Shown piece by piece: positions 15,269 through 23,461 of a stretch of 64,000 nt of DNA. Under the pieces are notes generated by a model. That model searched no databases. It saw nothing but the letters and a program-made list of their open reading frames with translations, and was not told where the DNA came from. Made by a program: the position numbers and the translations under genes. This DNA is from Solirubrobacter sp963837485 (lineage in GTDB: Bacteria > Actinomycetota > Thermoleophilia > Solirubrobacterales > Solirubrobacteraceae), in assembly GCA_963837485.1 (NCBI GenBank), contig CAWINP010000011.1, positions 186,001 through 250,000 of the forward strand, given 5' to 3'. Numbering within the stretch: position 1 is the first letter of the stretch; the number at the start of each line of letters is the position of its first letter.

Positions 15269-16958
15269 TTAATCGGGCAGCGCGAAGGCGAACAGCGCGC
15301 ATCCGTGTGAGGACCCGAGCATCTTGGGCAGGAAGCCCTCGGCCCAGCCTCCCCAGCCGCTCGGCGCGACGACGTACTGGCGTCCGTCGACGGTGTAGGT
15401 CGACGGGCTGCTGTGGTGGCCGCTACCGCACTGGAACTGCCACAGCAGGTCGCCGCTGTTGGCGTCCCACGCGTTGAACTCGCCGGTGGGCTCGCCGCCG
15501 AAGACGAGGTCGCCGCCCGTCGCCAGCAGCGACGAGCACATGCACAGCTGGCCGGTCCAGCGCCACTTCTCCTGTGCCGTGCGCGGATCGTAGGCGCTCA
15601 CGTACCCGCTCTGGTCTTCACCGTCGACCGCTACGCCGGCGCCCCAGTACGGGATGCTCTCCTTGAACTCCCTGCGGCGGCGCGTGGCGGTCGCGCCGAC
15701 GTCCTGGACCGGAACGTAGAGGAGCTCCGTCTTCGGGCTGTAACAGGCGTGCGTCCACTCCTTGGCGCCCGCGGGGCCGGGCCAGAAGTGGACCGGGTCA
15801 CCCTCCTTGTCGGGGTAGACCTTCGCCGTCACGTTGCCCTTCTCGTCGACCTCGCCCCAGTCGATGCGATCCACGAACGGCGCCACCCGGACCGGCTCCA
15901 TGTTGGTGCGGTCGAGGATGTACAGGAACCCGTTCTTGTCGAAGTGGGCCGCCAGCTTCTGTCCGTCGAGGTCGAAGAGGATGTGCTCCATGGTGGAGTC
16001 GTAGTCCCACAGGTCGTGCGGGGTGTACTGGAAGTGCGCCTTGATCTGCCCGGTGTCGGCGTCGACCGCGACACCGGAATCCGTGAACAGGTTGTCGCCC
16101 GGGCGAACCTCGCCGTCGAAGTCGGGACACGGATTGCCGGTCCCGTAGTAGAGGAGGTTGAGGTCCGGGTCGTAGGTAGGTGTGATCCAGCAGTTCGCGC
16201 CGCCGCGCGCCCAGGCCTCGCCGTCGGATGGCCAGGTCTCCGAGCCGGGCTCCCCGGGCTTGGGGATCATGTAGCAGCGCCAGACGCGCTCACCGGTCTC
16301 GAGCTTGAACGCGTCGGTGTGACCGCGCACGCCGAACTCGCCGCCGGAGCTCCCGACGATGACCATGTCCTTGACGATCAGGGGAGCGACCGTGGCGCTC
16401 TCGCCGGCGCGCACGTCGCCGAACGGCTGATCCCAGATCTTCTTGCCGGTCTCGGCGTCGAGCGCGATGATGTGCGCGTTCAGGGTGGTCATGAAGACCT
16501 TCCCCTCGGCAACCGCGACGCCGCGGTTGACGTTGCCGCAGCACAGCGAGATGTCGAACGGGGAGGCGTGCTTGTAGCGCCATAGCTCGTGCCCCTTCGC
16601 CGCATCCAGAGCGAAGAGCTGGCCGTCCCAGGCCGAGACGTACATGATCCCGTCGACCACGATCGGGGACGGCCTCCCAGGCGTACGTCGATGCGCCCGA
16701 GTGCAGGCCCATCGAACCGATCTGGTAGACCCAGGCCGGGGTGATCTTCTTGACGTTGCTCTTGTTGATCTGGTCCAGCGCGCTGTAGCGCTGCCCGTCG
16801 TAGGCGCCGTAGTAGGTCAGCCAGTTCTGCGGTTCGTCGCGGGCGTTGAGAATCCGGTCGTAGTTGACGCCCTTGGCGACCGGCGGCGCGGTGCCGATGT
16901 CGGCGCTCAGGCTTTGGTAAGGGATGGCAGTCCCTGCGTCTACGTACTCGGTTGCCAT
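15269..16958 (-). CDS. PQQ-dependent alcohol dehydrogenase, lanthanide (XoxF/ExaF) type, one frameshift
   Basis: An eight-bladed beta-propeller quinoprotein of about 562 residues, oxidising methanol or another primary alcohol. The vicinal cysteines are present (SLCCGNVNRG), as are the metal-ligand region GGEFGVRG, YYGTGNPCP and the active-site WDYDS. In WDYDS the Asp two residues after the catalytic Asp is the mark of lanthanide enzymes (Ala in calcium MxaF). The first 96 residues and the rest are in different frames; removing one base near 16665-16673 restores EASPIVVDG. ATG 16958 has a good ribosome site (GGAAAGGAA) and no signal peptide follows, unlike periplasmic relatives. A cupredoxin-like gene lies upstream. 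Confidence 0.88.
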
Positions 16959-16989
16959 CGAGTGTTCCTTTCCAGCGTGATCGGGCGGA

Positions 16990-17439
16990 CTACGGGCGGG
17001 GTTGGGGCGGACGGTCGAGGCGAGCCTCGGGCGGTACGTCCCCGCCCACCGCGATCGCCGCGGTCAAGCCCCGGCCCTCGTCGTTGCCGGTCGTGGAGCT
17101 GTACCAGTAGTAGCCGGGTCCATCGAGCTCGAGCGTGGCGGTGCCGCGCGAGTGGTTCACCAGCCAGATGAACTTGGTGTCGCCGTTACTCGGCAGGACC
17201 GCGCAGTGGGTGTTCTTGTCATCGTTGATGAGCTCGAGCTCGAGCACACCGCCGTGGGGCAGCACGAGGACCCCGGGCTCAAACACCAGCTCGTCCTCGG
17301 GAATCCGGACAGTGGCGTGCATCTTGCCGTCGGAGCCTTCCTCGGCCTGCCCGACGGTCGTGCGCCCGAGGATGCGACCCAGCGTCACCCCGTTCTGCTT
17401 GTCCAGACCAGGTATAGCGTCGACCGCAATGTCGCTCAC
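16990..17439 (-). CDS. Cupredoxin-like protein, possible partner of the PQQ dehydrogenase
   Basis: A 149-residue beta-rich protein. The pattern LELELINDDKNTHCAVLPS, WLVNHSRGTATLELDGPGYYWYSS resembles a cupredoxin or multicopper-oxidase domain, but a full type 1 copper set (His, Cys, His, Met in order) is not evident. There is no signal peptide, matching the dehydrogenase gene 31 bases downstream. It may be an electron acceptor or a structural partner. The start is GTG with AAGGGGA upstream. Confidence 0.55.
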   Translation of the reverse strand: MSDIAVDAIPGLDKQNGVTLGRILGRTTVGQAEEGSDGKMHATVRIPEDELVFEPGVLVLPHGGVLELELINDDKNTHCAVLPSNGDTKFIWLVNHSRGTATLELDGPGYYWYSSTTGNDEGRGLTAAIAVGGDVPPEARLDRPPQPRP

Positions 17440-17523
17440 GGCGTTCCCCTTGCGTCGGTTTTGCGACGATCGTATGACGGAAAATGGAGCTCCGCAGCCG
17501 ATTCTGTAAGAGATGCCGTTCGC

Positions 17524-19614
17524 TCAGTCGGGGGTACCGCTCGTTCGCGATCGTGCGCCGCTGGTGCCGGCCGGCTCATGCCCGCGGCCGAGCGTGCCAC
17601 CGACCGCCTCGAGCACCGCGCGCGCCTTGAGCAGCATCTCGTCGTACTCGGCGTCGGCGTCCGAAGCGGCCACGATCGCGCCGCCCGCGCCGATCTGCAG
17701 GCCGTGGCGGGAGGCGACGAGCGTGCGGATCACGATGCTGAGGTCGGCGGTGCCGTTGACCGACAGGAACCCCAGCGCGCCCGAGTACACGCCGCGCGGG
17801 CCCCGCTCGAGACGGTCGATGATCTCCAGCGTGCGCAGCTTCGGCGCGCCGGTCATCGAGCCGCCGGGGAACGCCGCGCGGATGCAGTCGATGGCGGTGG
17901 CATCGTCGCGCAGCCGGCCGCGGACGGTCGTGACGAGCTGGTGCACCGTGGCGTAGGACTCGACGGCCATCAGCGCCGGCACCGCGACCGTCCCGAGCAC
18001 GCATACGCGGCCGAGGTCGTTGCGGACGAGATCGACGATCATCAGGTTCTCGGCGCGGGACTTCTCGTCGGCCTGTAGCGCGGCCGCCCGGTAGGCGTCC
18101 TCGAGCGGATGGACGGCGCGCGCCGCCGTGCCCTTGATCGGCTTGGACTCGACGACTCGCTCGCGGTTGACGCGCAGGAAGCGCTCAGGCGAGGAGCTCA
18201 GCACCGACACCCCGCCGATCCGCAGCAGTGCGGCATGCGGCGCGGGGTTGCGCGCGCGCAGGGCGCGGTAGGCGGTGAGCGGATCGATCGCGCCGTCGCT
18301 GTGCAGTTGCGTGGTCAGGCAGATCTCGTAGCTCTCGCCCTCGAAGATCTCGTGCTTGCACGCCGCGATGCCGGACAGGTAGGCGTCGCGATCCTCGCGC
18401 GCCGCGAAGGACAGCGCCCCGCGCGCCGGCGCGGCGACGGGCGCCGGCGCGCCAAGCCCTTCGAGCGCGCGTTCGGTCGCCGCCAGCCATTCCTCGGCCT
18501 CGACGGTGCCCGTCGAGTCCGCGAGCGCGACGAGATGGACGCGGCGCTCGTCGTGGTCGAAGGCGACCAGCCGGTCGCACAGCAGCAGGGCGGCGTCGGG
18601 CAGCGGTGAGCGGTGCACGAGCTCGCCTCCGCACTCGCCCTTGAGCTCATAGCCGAGGTAGCCGGCGAAGCCGCAGGTGAAGTCGAACGGGAGCTCGGGA
18701 GCGTCGGCGCGCAGGCGTTCGAGCTCGCGCCGGCAGTAGTCGAGGACGCTCGCGTGCAGCTCCTCGCGCCCCGTCGCACGCTCGACGGTGAGGCGCCGCG
18801 CGCCGGCGTCGTAGCGCACGACCTGGCCGAGCGGACCGTCGGGCGCGCCCATGAACGAGAAGCGCGCGAGCCCGGGCTCGACGCGCGAGCTGTCCAGCCA
18901 CACCGCGTGCTCGCGGTCGGCGTAGAGCGCGATGAAGGCGGCCTCCGGGTCGCACCAGCCGGCGAGCGCGCGATGGAGCACCCGCACGCCGCCGGCGGTC
19001 CGGCCCGCCGGGCGCGGCGCACGTGCGGTCGGTGGCCGGCGCGCGCGCGTGAGGTCGCGGAAGTTGCGCAGCAGCGTGCGCCCGTGCTCGGTGGAGATCG
19101 ACTCGGGGTGAAATTGCACGCCCCACAAGGACCGCGTGCGGTGCTCGAGTCCCATCACGACGTCGTCGCGCGTCCACGCCGTCACGCGCAGCGCCGCCGG
19201 GACCGCGCCGACCGCGAGCGAGTGGTAGCGCACGGCCGCGAAGCCCTGCGGGATGCCGGCGAACAGGCCGCGCCCGTCGTGATCGATCTCGCTCAGCCGC
19301 CCGTGCATGACCTCCGGCGCGTGGTCGATCGCACCGCCGGTCGCGTGGGCCAGCGCCTGATGGCCGAGGCAGACGCCGAGCACCGGCAGTTCGGTGCGGC
19401 GGAGAACCTCGAGCGAGACTCCCACGTCGCGGTCGCGCTCGGGCCGGCCGGGACCCGGCGAGATCACGATGTTGTCGACATCCAGCGCAGCGAGCTCGTC
19501 CCACGCGAGCTCGTCGTTGCGCACGACGACCGGCGCGTCGCCGTTGACCTCGCCCAGCAGGTGGAAGAGGTTGAAGGTGAATGAGTCGTAGTTGTCGATC
19601 AGGAGCGTGCGCAT
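17524..19614 (-). CDS. pabAB: Aminodeoxychorismate synthase, PabA-PabB fusion
   Basis: A 696-residue fusion. Residues 1-195 are the glutamine amidotransferase (GVCLGHQALAHATGG with the catalytic Cys; GVQFHPESISTEHG). The rest is the chorismate-binding synthase (GESYEICLTTQL, SSSPERFLRV, KPIKGTAAR, RAENLMIVDLVRNDLGRV, AFPGGSMTGAPKLRTLEIID). The PIKG motif is the PabB-type signature rather than TrpE-type PIAGT. The product, after a lyase, is p-aminobenzoate, needed for folate and as the acceptor for beta-RFAP synthase in H4MPT synthesis. It is divergent from the cofactor genes with 24 bases between starts. Confidence 0.92.
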   Translation of the reverse strand: MRTLLIDNYDSFTFNLFHLLGEVNGDAPVVVRNDELAWDELAALDVDNIVISPGPGRPERDRDVGVSLEVLRRTELPVLGVCLGHQALAHATGGAIDHAPEVMHGRLSEIDHDGRGLFAGIPQGFAAVRYHSLAVGAVPAALRVTAWTRDDVVMGLEHRTRSLWGVQFHPESISTEHGRTLLRNFRDLTRARRPPTARAPRPAGRTAGGVRVLHRALAGWCDPEAAFIALYADREHAVWLDSSRVEPGLARFSFMGAPDGPLGQVVRYDAGARRLTVERATGREELHASVLDYCRRELERLRADAPELPFDFTCGFAGYLGYELKGECGGELVHRSPLPDAALLLCDRLVAFDHDERRVHLVALADSTGTVEAEEWLAATERALEGLGAPAPVAAPARGALSFAAREDRDAYLSGIAACKHEIFEGESYEICLTTQLHSDGAIDPLTAYRALRARNPAPHAALLRIGGVSVLSSSPERFLRVNRERVVESKPIKGTAARAVHPLEDAYRAAALQADEKSRAENLMIVDLVRNDLGRVCVLGTVAVPALMAVESYATVHQLVTTVRGRLRDDATAIDCIRAAFPGGSMTGAPKLRTLEIIDRLERGPRGVYSGALGFLSVNGTADLSIVIRTLVASRHGLQIGAGGAIVAASDADAEYDEMLLKARAVLEAVGGTLGRGHEPAGTSGARSRTSGTPD

Positions 19615-19638
19615 GGCCGCATCTACACTCTGCCCACG

Positions 19639-20205
19639 TTGGCCGCGCCCATCATCGAGACCGTGGTGACGACGATCAACCCCGACCGCAGCGTCAACTG
19701 CGGCGCGATGGGCGTCGAGTGGGGCGAGCAGCGAATCGTGATCAAGCCGTACCGGGGAACGCGGACGCTGCGCAACCTGCGCGCGACCGGAGCGGCGGTG
19801 GTCAACGTCACCGACGACATCCTGCTCTTCAGTCAGGCGGCGCTCGGCGATCCGCATCCGCCGACGCGGCCGGCGGCCGGCATCGCGGGCGCGGTGCTCG
19901 AAGGCGCGTGCTCGTGGCGCGAAGTGCGCGTGGAGGCGATCGACGACAGCCCGCAGCGGGCCCGCGTCGCCACGGTCGTCGTCGGCGGCGGGAGCGGGCG
20001 CGAGTTCCTCGGGCTCAACCGGGCGCGTCACGCCGTGCTCGAGGCCTCGATCCTCGCGTCGCGCGCACACCTGCTCGACGACGGCGACATCCGCGCGGAG
20101 CTGGGCCGGCTGCAGGTGCTCGTCGACAAGACCGGCGGGCCGCTCGAGCACGCGGCGATGGATTACGTAATCAAGGCGCTCGTGCGAGCTTGCGAGTGCG
20201 AGTAA
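19639..20205 (+). CDS. DUF447 family protein
   Basis: A 188-residue DUF447 protein (flavin-reductase-like split barrel). Recognisable stretches are ETVVTTINPDRSVNCGAMGVEW, RTLRNLRATGAAVVNVTDD and FLGLNRARHAVLEASI. The family occurs mainly in methanogens and in bacteria with H4MPT genes, and its reaction is not known to me. The TTG start gives a complete first strand. It is first in a small operon with mptG and mfnB, so a role in cofactor synthesis or repair is likely. Confidence 0.8.
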   Translation: MAAPIIETVVTTINPDRSVNCGAMGVEWGEQRIVIKPYRGTRTLRNLRATGAAVVNVTDDILLFSQAALGDPHPPTRPAAGIAGAVLEGACSWREVRVEAIDDSPQRARVATVVVGGGSGREFLGLNRARHAVLEASILASRAHLLDDGDIRAELGRLQVLVDKTGGPLEHAAMDYVIKALVRACECE

Positions 20206-20259
20206 GCCGCATGCCTTCTCTCGCTCGCGCGAGCTTGCGAGTGCGAGTAAGCCGCATGC
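20184..20259. repeat. Two 31-bp direct repeats after DUF447 gene
   Basis: A 31-bp unit (from GCGAGCTTGCGAGTGCGAGT to the GCCGCATGC end) occurs at 20184-20214 and again at 20229-20259, a period of 45 bases. The first copy contains the end and stop codon of the DUF447 gene; the second fills most of the gap before mptG. A recent local duplication is the simplest explanation. Confidence 0.85.
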
Positions 20260-20281
20260 GATCTCCCGCAGGAGTCGATCC

Positions 20282-21220
20282 TTGACGGTGCGCGTCGAGG
20301 CGCCCGCGCGCCTGCACCTCGGCATGCTCGCGGTCGCCGGCGACGGCCCGCGGCGCTTCGGCGGAATCGGCGTGGCGATCGATCGCCCGGCCGTCGTGAT
20401 CGAGGCGCGGGCGGCCGCCGAGCTCAGCGCCGAGGGCGCCGATGCGGAGCGCGCGCTGATGTTCGCGCGGCGCTGCCGCGAGGCGCTCGGGCTCAGCGGC
20501 GGCGCGCACGTGCGCGTGGTCGAGGCGGTCCCGCAGCACGTCGGGCTCGGCTCGGGCACGAAGCTTGCGCTTGCCGTCGCCCAGGCGCTGGCCACACTCG
20601 CCGGGCGGACCGTCGACACGCCGGCGCTCGCCGAGGCTGCGGGGCGCGCCGCGCGTTCGGCCGTGGGCATGTGGACGTTCGCGCTGGGCGGCTTCGTCGT
20701 CGAGGGGGGCGTCCGGCGCGACACCACGCGGCCCGCGCCGCTGCTCGCGCACCACCGGGTCCCGGACGAGTGGCGCGTCGTGCTGGTCATCCCGGAGGCG
20801 GAGCCGGGGCTGTCCGGCGGGGCCGAGGAGGCGGCGTTCGGGGAGCTGGTGCCGTCGGCCGAGCGGTCGGCGGCGATCGCGCAGCTCGTGCTCACGTCGC
20901 TGCTGCCGGCACTCGTCGAGAACGACGTCGGGGAGTTCGGCGCCGCGCTGACCGCCGTGCAGGAGCTCGTGGGCGACGCGTTCGCGGCGGTCCAGGGCGG
21001 TCGCTTCCATCCGCGCGCGGGCGGCCTCGTCGAGGCGCTGCTTCGCGGCGGAGCCGCCGGCGCGGGCCAGAGCTCGTGGGGCCCGGCCGTCTACGGGGTC
21101 GTGGGCAGCGAGAGCGCCGGCCGCCGGCTCGCAAGCGACATGCGGGGCGTGGTCGGCGACGGCGGGCGCGTGGAGCTCGTCACGTTCGACAACCGCGGCG
21201 CCCGGCTGGAGCGGTCATGA
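20282..21220 (+). CDS. mptG: Beta-ribofuranosylaminobenzene 5'-phosphate synthase
   Basis: A 312-residue GHMP-kinase-fold protein matching beta-RFAP synthase, the committed step of H4MPT synthesis, which joins PRPP and p-aminobenzoate with loss of CO2. Landmarks are APARLHLGML, FGGIGVAIDRP, QHVGLGSGTKLALAVAQAL and GQSSWGPAVYGVV. This enzyme is a strong marker for H4MPT rather than folate. TTG 20282 follows GCAGGAG at a good distance. The stop overlaps the start of mfnB (ATGA). Confidence 0.92.
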   Translation: MTVRVEAPARLHLGMLAVAGDGPRRFGGIGVAIDRPAVVIEARAAAELSAEGADAERALMFARRCREALGLSGGAHVRVVEAVPQHVGLGSGTKLALAVAQALATLAGRTVDTPALAEAAGRAARSAVGMWTFALGGFVVEGGVRRDTTRPAPLLAHHRVPDEWRVVLVIPEAEPGLSGGAEEAAFGELVPSAERSAAIAQLVLTSLLPALVENDVGEFGAALTAVQELVGDAFAAVQGGRFHPRAGGLVEALLRGGAAGAGQSSWGPAVYGVVGSESAGRRLASDMRGVVGDGGRVELVTFDNRGARLERS

Positions 21221-21927
21221 GACTGCTCGTGAGCGTCGTCGACGCCGGCGAGGCTCGCGAGGCCGCGTCGGCGGGCGCCGACGTCGTCGACGTCAAGAAC
21301 CCGGCCGAGGGCTCGCTGGGAGCGCCGTCGCCCGCGGTCATCGAGGCCGTCCGCGCGACGGTCCCCGCCGGCCTGCCGGTCAGCGTCGCGATCGGCGACA
21401 TGCCCAATCTGCCCGGCACCGCGGCGCTTGCCGCGCTGGGCGCGGCACGCAGCGGCGCCGCGTTCGTGAAGGTCGGGCTGTGGGGCGTCACGACGCAAGC
21501 CGAGGCGGTCGGCCTGTTGCGCGCGGTCACCGACGGCGTCGCGGCGGTCCCGGGCACCGTGGTGGTCGCCGCCGCCTACGCAGACGCGCGGCGGGTGCCG
21601 CATGCGCCGCTCGCTCCGGAGCTGCTGCCGAGCGTGGCGCGCGCGGCGGGCGTGGGGATCTGCCTGCTCGACACGGCGGTCAAGGACGGCCGCGGGCTGC
21701 TGGAGTGGCTTCCTCCCGACCGGCTCACTTCGCTGGTGGCCGAGGCCCATGACGCGGGTCTGCAGATGGCGCTCGCCGGCGCTCTACGGGCGGAGGATCT
21801 GCCGGTGGTCCAGGCGACCGGAGCCGACATCGCCGGCGTCCGCTCGGCGGCGTGCGGCGACGGCCGGCGCACGGGGCCGCTCGACGCGGCGCGCGTCCGC
21901 GCCCTGCGCGCGGCGTGCGCGGCATAA
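21217..21927 (+). CDS. mfnB: (5-formylfuran-3-yl)methyl phosphate synthase MfnB
   Basis: A 236-residue TIM-barrel protein (DUF556) that makes the furan core of methanofuran from two glyceraldehyde 3-phosphates. The family signature DVVDVKNPAEGSLGAPSP (Schiff-base Lys region) and AAFVKVGLWG are clear. It is coupled to mptG by ATGA. Its presence indicates that the Fhc complex works with a methanofuran-type carrier made in the same cell. Confidence 0.92.
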   Translation: MRLLVSVVDAGEAREAASAGADVVDVKNPAEGSLGAPSPAVIEAVRATVPAGLPVSVAIGDMPNLPGTAALAALGAARSGAAFVKVGLWGVTTQAEAVGLLRAVTDGVAAVPGTVVVAAAYADARRVPHAPLAPELLPSVARAAGVGICLLDTAVKDGRGLLEWLPPDRLTSLVAEAHDAGLQMALAGALRAEDLPVVQATGADIAGVRSAACGDGRRTGPLDAARVRALRAACAA

Positions 21928-21936
21928 CTGGCGGCG

Positions 21937-22803
21937 TTACTGCGCGGGCGCGTCGAGGAGCCGGACGGCCTGGAGCCGGTGGCCCACCTTGCGCGCGCAG
22001 TCGTTGCGCAAGTCGGCCGGGACCGCGTCGCCCCAGGCCTCGGCGGCTTGCTCGGCGCGCGCGAGCAGGTCGTTGAGGACGGCCTCGCTCGGCTCGGTCT
22101 CGATCAGGCAGCGCAGCCCGAAGCCGACATGCCAGCGCTCGTCGAGCTCGACGCGCTCGACGCCCTCGCGCACTCCCGGCATGGCTCCGTCGGCCAGGTC
22201 ATTGAGCAGCGCGTGCTGCCCGGCGTCGAACACGACGCCTTCGAGCAGCATGTGGTAGAGGCTCACGCCCTCCGCCAGTCCCGCGTCGCCGGCGGCAAGC
22301 GCGGCGGCCATGGCCGGCAGGCGCTCCTCGAAGAGCTCGAGCACCGCGGGCGCGACGTGCTCCCTCGCCGCGGCACGGCGTTCGGCCGGGGTGGCGCCCG
22401 GCAGCCCGAGCACCTCGGCGGCGATGCGGTCGAACAGCAGCGCGTGGCGCTGCTCGTCGCGGCGCTGGAGGAAGAAGACCCAGGCCACGAGGCTCTCGTG
22501 GGAGGCCAGCGTCGCGTTCCTGGCCACGTCGGCGAACGGCGTGAGCTGCTCGGCAACCGCGTCCTCGGCCACGACGAACCCGGCGAGGAGCTTCATGAGG
22601 CGCCCGCGGCGCTCGTCCGGCAGCTGGGGCCAGGCGCGCGCGTCGGCGGTGAGGTCGATCGCCGCCGCGTTCCACTGCAGGCGGGCGACGAGCTGCGAGA
22701 AGAAGCGGGGCCACGTGCTGCGGTCCGTGAACGTGTCGAACCCGCCGACCACCTTGTAGTCCCGGAGGATCGGGTCGGCCAGAGGTGTGGCCCTGGAGGC
22801 CAT
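21937..22803 (-). CDS. Ferritin-like diiron protein, ribonucleotide reductase R2 / R2lox-like
   Basis: A 288-residue all-helical protein with the carboxylate/His pattern of R2-like diiron proteins: AEDAVAEQ, RRDEQRHALLFDR (ExxH), EGVSLYHMLLEGVVFDAGQHALL and DERWHVGFG (second ExxH-like site). No ribonucleotide reductase large subunit is nearby. Instead it is 4 bases downstream of mfnE in the mfnF-mfnE transcript, so an oxidative step in cofactor synthesis is plausible. R2-like ligand-binding oxidases are the closest described group; the substrate is unknown. Confidence 0.65.
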   Translation of the reverse strand: MASRATPLADPILRDYKVVGGFDTFTDRSTWPRFFSQLVARLQWNAAAIDLTADARAWPQLPDERRGRLMKLLAGFVVAEDAVAEQLTPFADVARNATLASHESLVAWVFFLQRRDEQRHALLFDRIAAEVLGLPGATPAERRAAAREHVAPAVLELFEERLPAMAAALAAGDAGLAEGVSLYHMLLEGVVFDAGQHALLNDLADGAMPGVREGVERVELDERWHVGFGLRCLIETEPSEAVLNDLLARAEQAAEAWGDAVPADLRNDCARKVGHRLQAVRLLDAPAQ

Positions 22804-22807
22804 TTTT

Positions 22808-23461
22808 TCACCGTAGCAAGCCCGCGGGGGCGATCCGCGTGCCTACCGTGGTGCCACGCTCGAGCAGCCGCGCGAGGCGCTCCGGGTCGCGCCCGCTGAT
22901 CACCCATGTCTCGAGGCTCGCCCGCTCCAGGACCGCCGGCAGATACGCGTCCACGCCTCCGCCCGCCAGCGCCGCGAGCTCGGCGACGGTCACGTGCGCG
23001 AGCGGCTCGGCGCGCGGCGGCCAATCCGCGAACAGGCCGTCGACGTCCTTGATGAGCACGAGCCTGCGAGCCCCGGCGCGCACGGCGACCCAGGCGGCGA
23101 TCGAATCGGAGGTCACCTGCCACGACGCGGGCAGCTCGTCGAGCGGCGCTCCCGCGGGCAGGAACACCCCCGCCCGGCCCGGGCGCGCGACGCCGGCGAC
23201 CCGTTCGGCGCCCGGGATCAACTCGCTCAGCAGCCAGCCGAACTGCTCCATGGCGAGGATCGCCATACGGTGCGAGGTCGCCGCCGGCAGTCCGAAGCGC
23301 GCGTCGGCCTCCCGCACCGCATCGGCGAAGCCCGCGCCGCCGGGGACGACGAGCAGCGGATGGCGCACGGCGAGCTCGCCGATCGTCGTGCACAGCGCGC
23401 GCAGGGCGTCGTCGCCGGCCCCGCGGCCGACCCCGCCGCCGACCTTGACGACGGTCAACAT
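22808..23461 (-). CDS. mfnE: Amino-acid-kinase-family MfnE, methanofuran synthesis kinase
   Basis: A 217-residue small amino-acid-kinase-fold protein (VVKVGGGVG, VVPGGAGFADAVRE, WQVTSDSIAAWVA, LIKDVDGLF). In methanogens this family (MfnE) phosphorylates aminomethylfuran phosphate to the diphosphate used for coupling to the tyramine part. It starts inside the last bases of mfnF and is followed by the diiron gene. Assignment rests on family plus context; a general uridylate or aspartate kinase would be longer and lack this context. Confidence 0.82.
   Translation of the reverse strand: MLTVVKVGGGVGRGAGDDALRALCTTIGELAVRHPLLVVPGGAGFADAVREADARFGLPAATSHRMAILAMEQFGWLLSELIPGAERVAGVARPGRAGVFLPAGAPLDELPASWQVTSDSIAAWVAVRAGARRLVLIKDVDGLFADWPPRAEPLAHVTVAELAALAGGGVDAYLPAVLERASLETWVISGRDPERLARLLERGTTVGTRIAPAGLLR

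Noticed and set aside
16290..16660. Continuation of the dehydrogenase N-terminal frame past 16670
   Set aside because: It becomes Arg/Gly-rich after the frameshift; the conserved protein continues in the neighbouring frame.
19615..20895. Upstream extension of the pabAB frame by over 400 codons
   Set aside because: It is antisense to DUF447 and mptG and shows no domain; PabA begins at MRTLLIDNYDSF at 19614.
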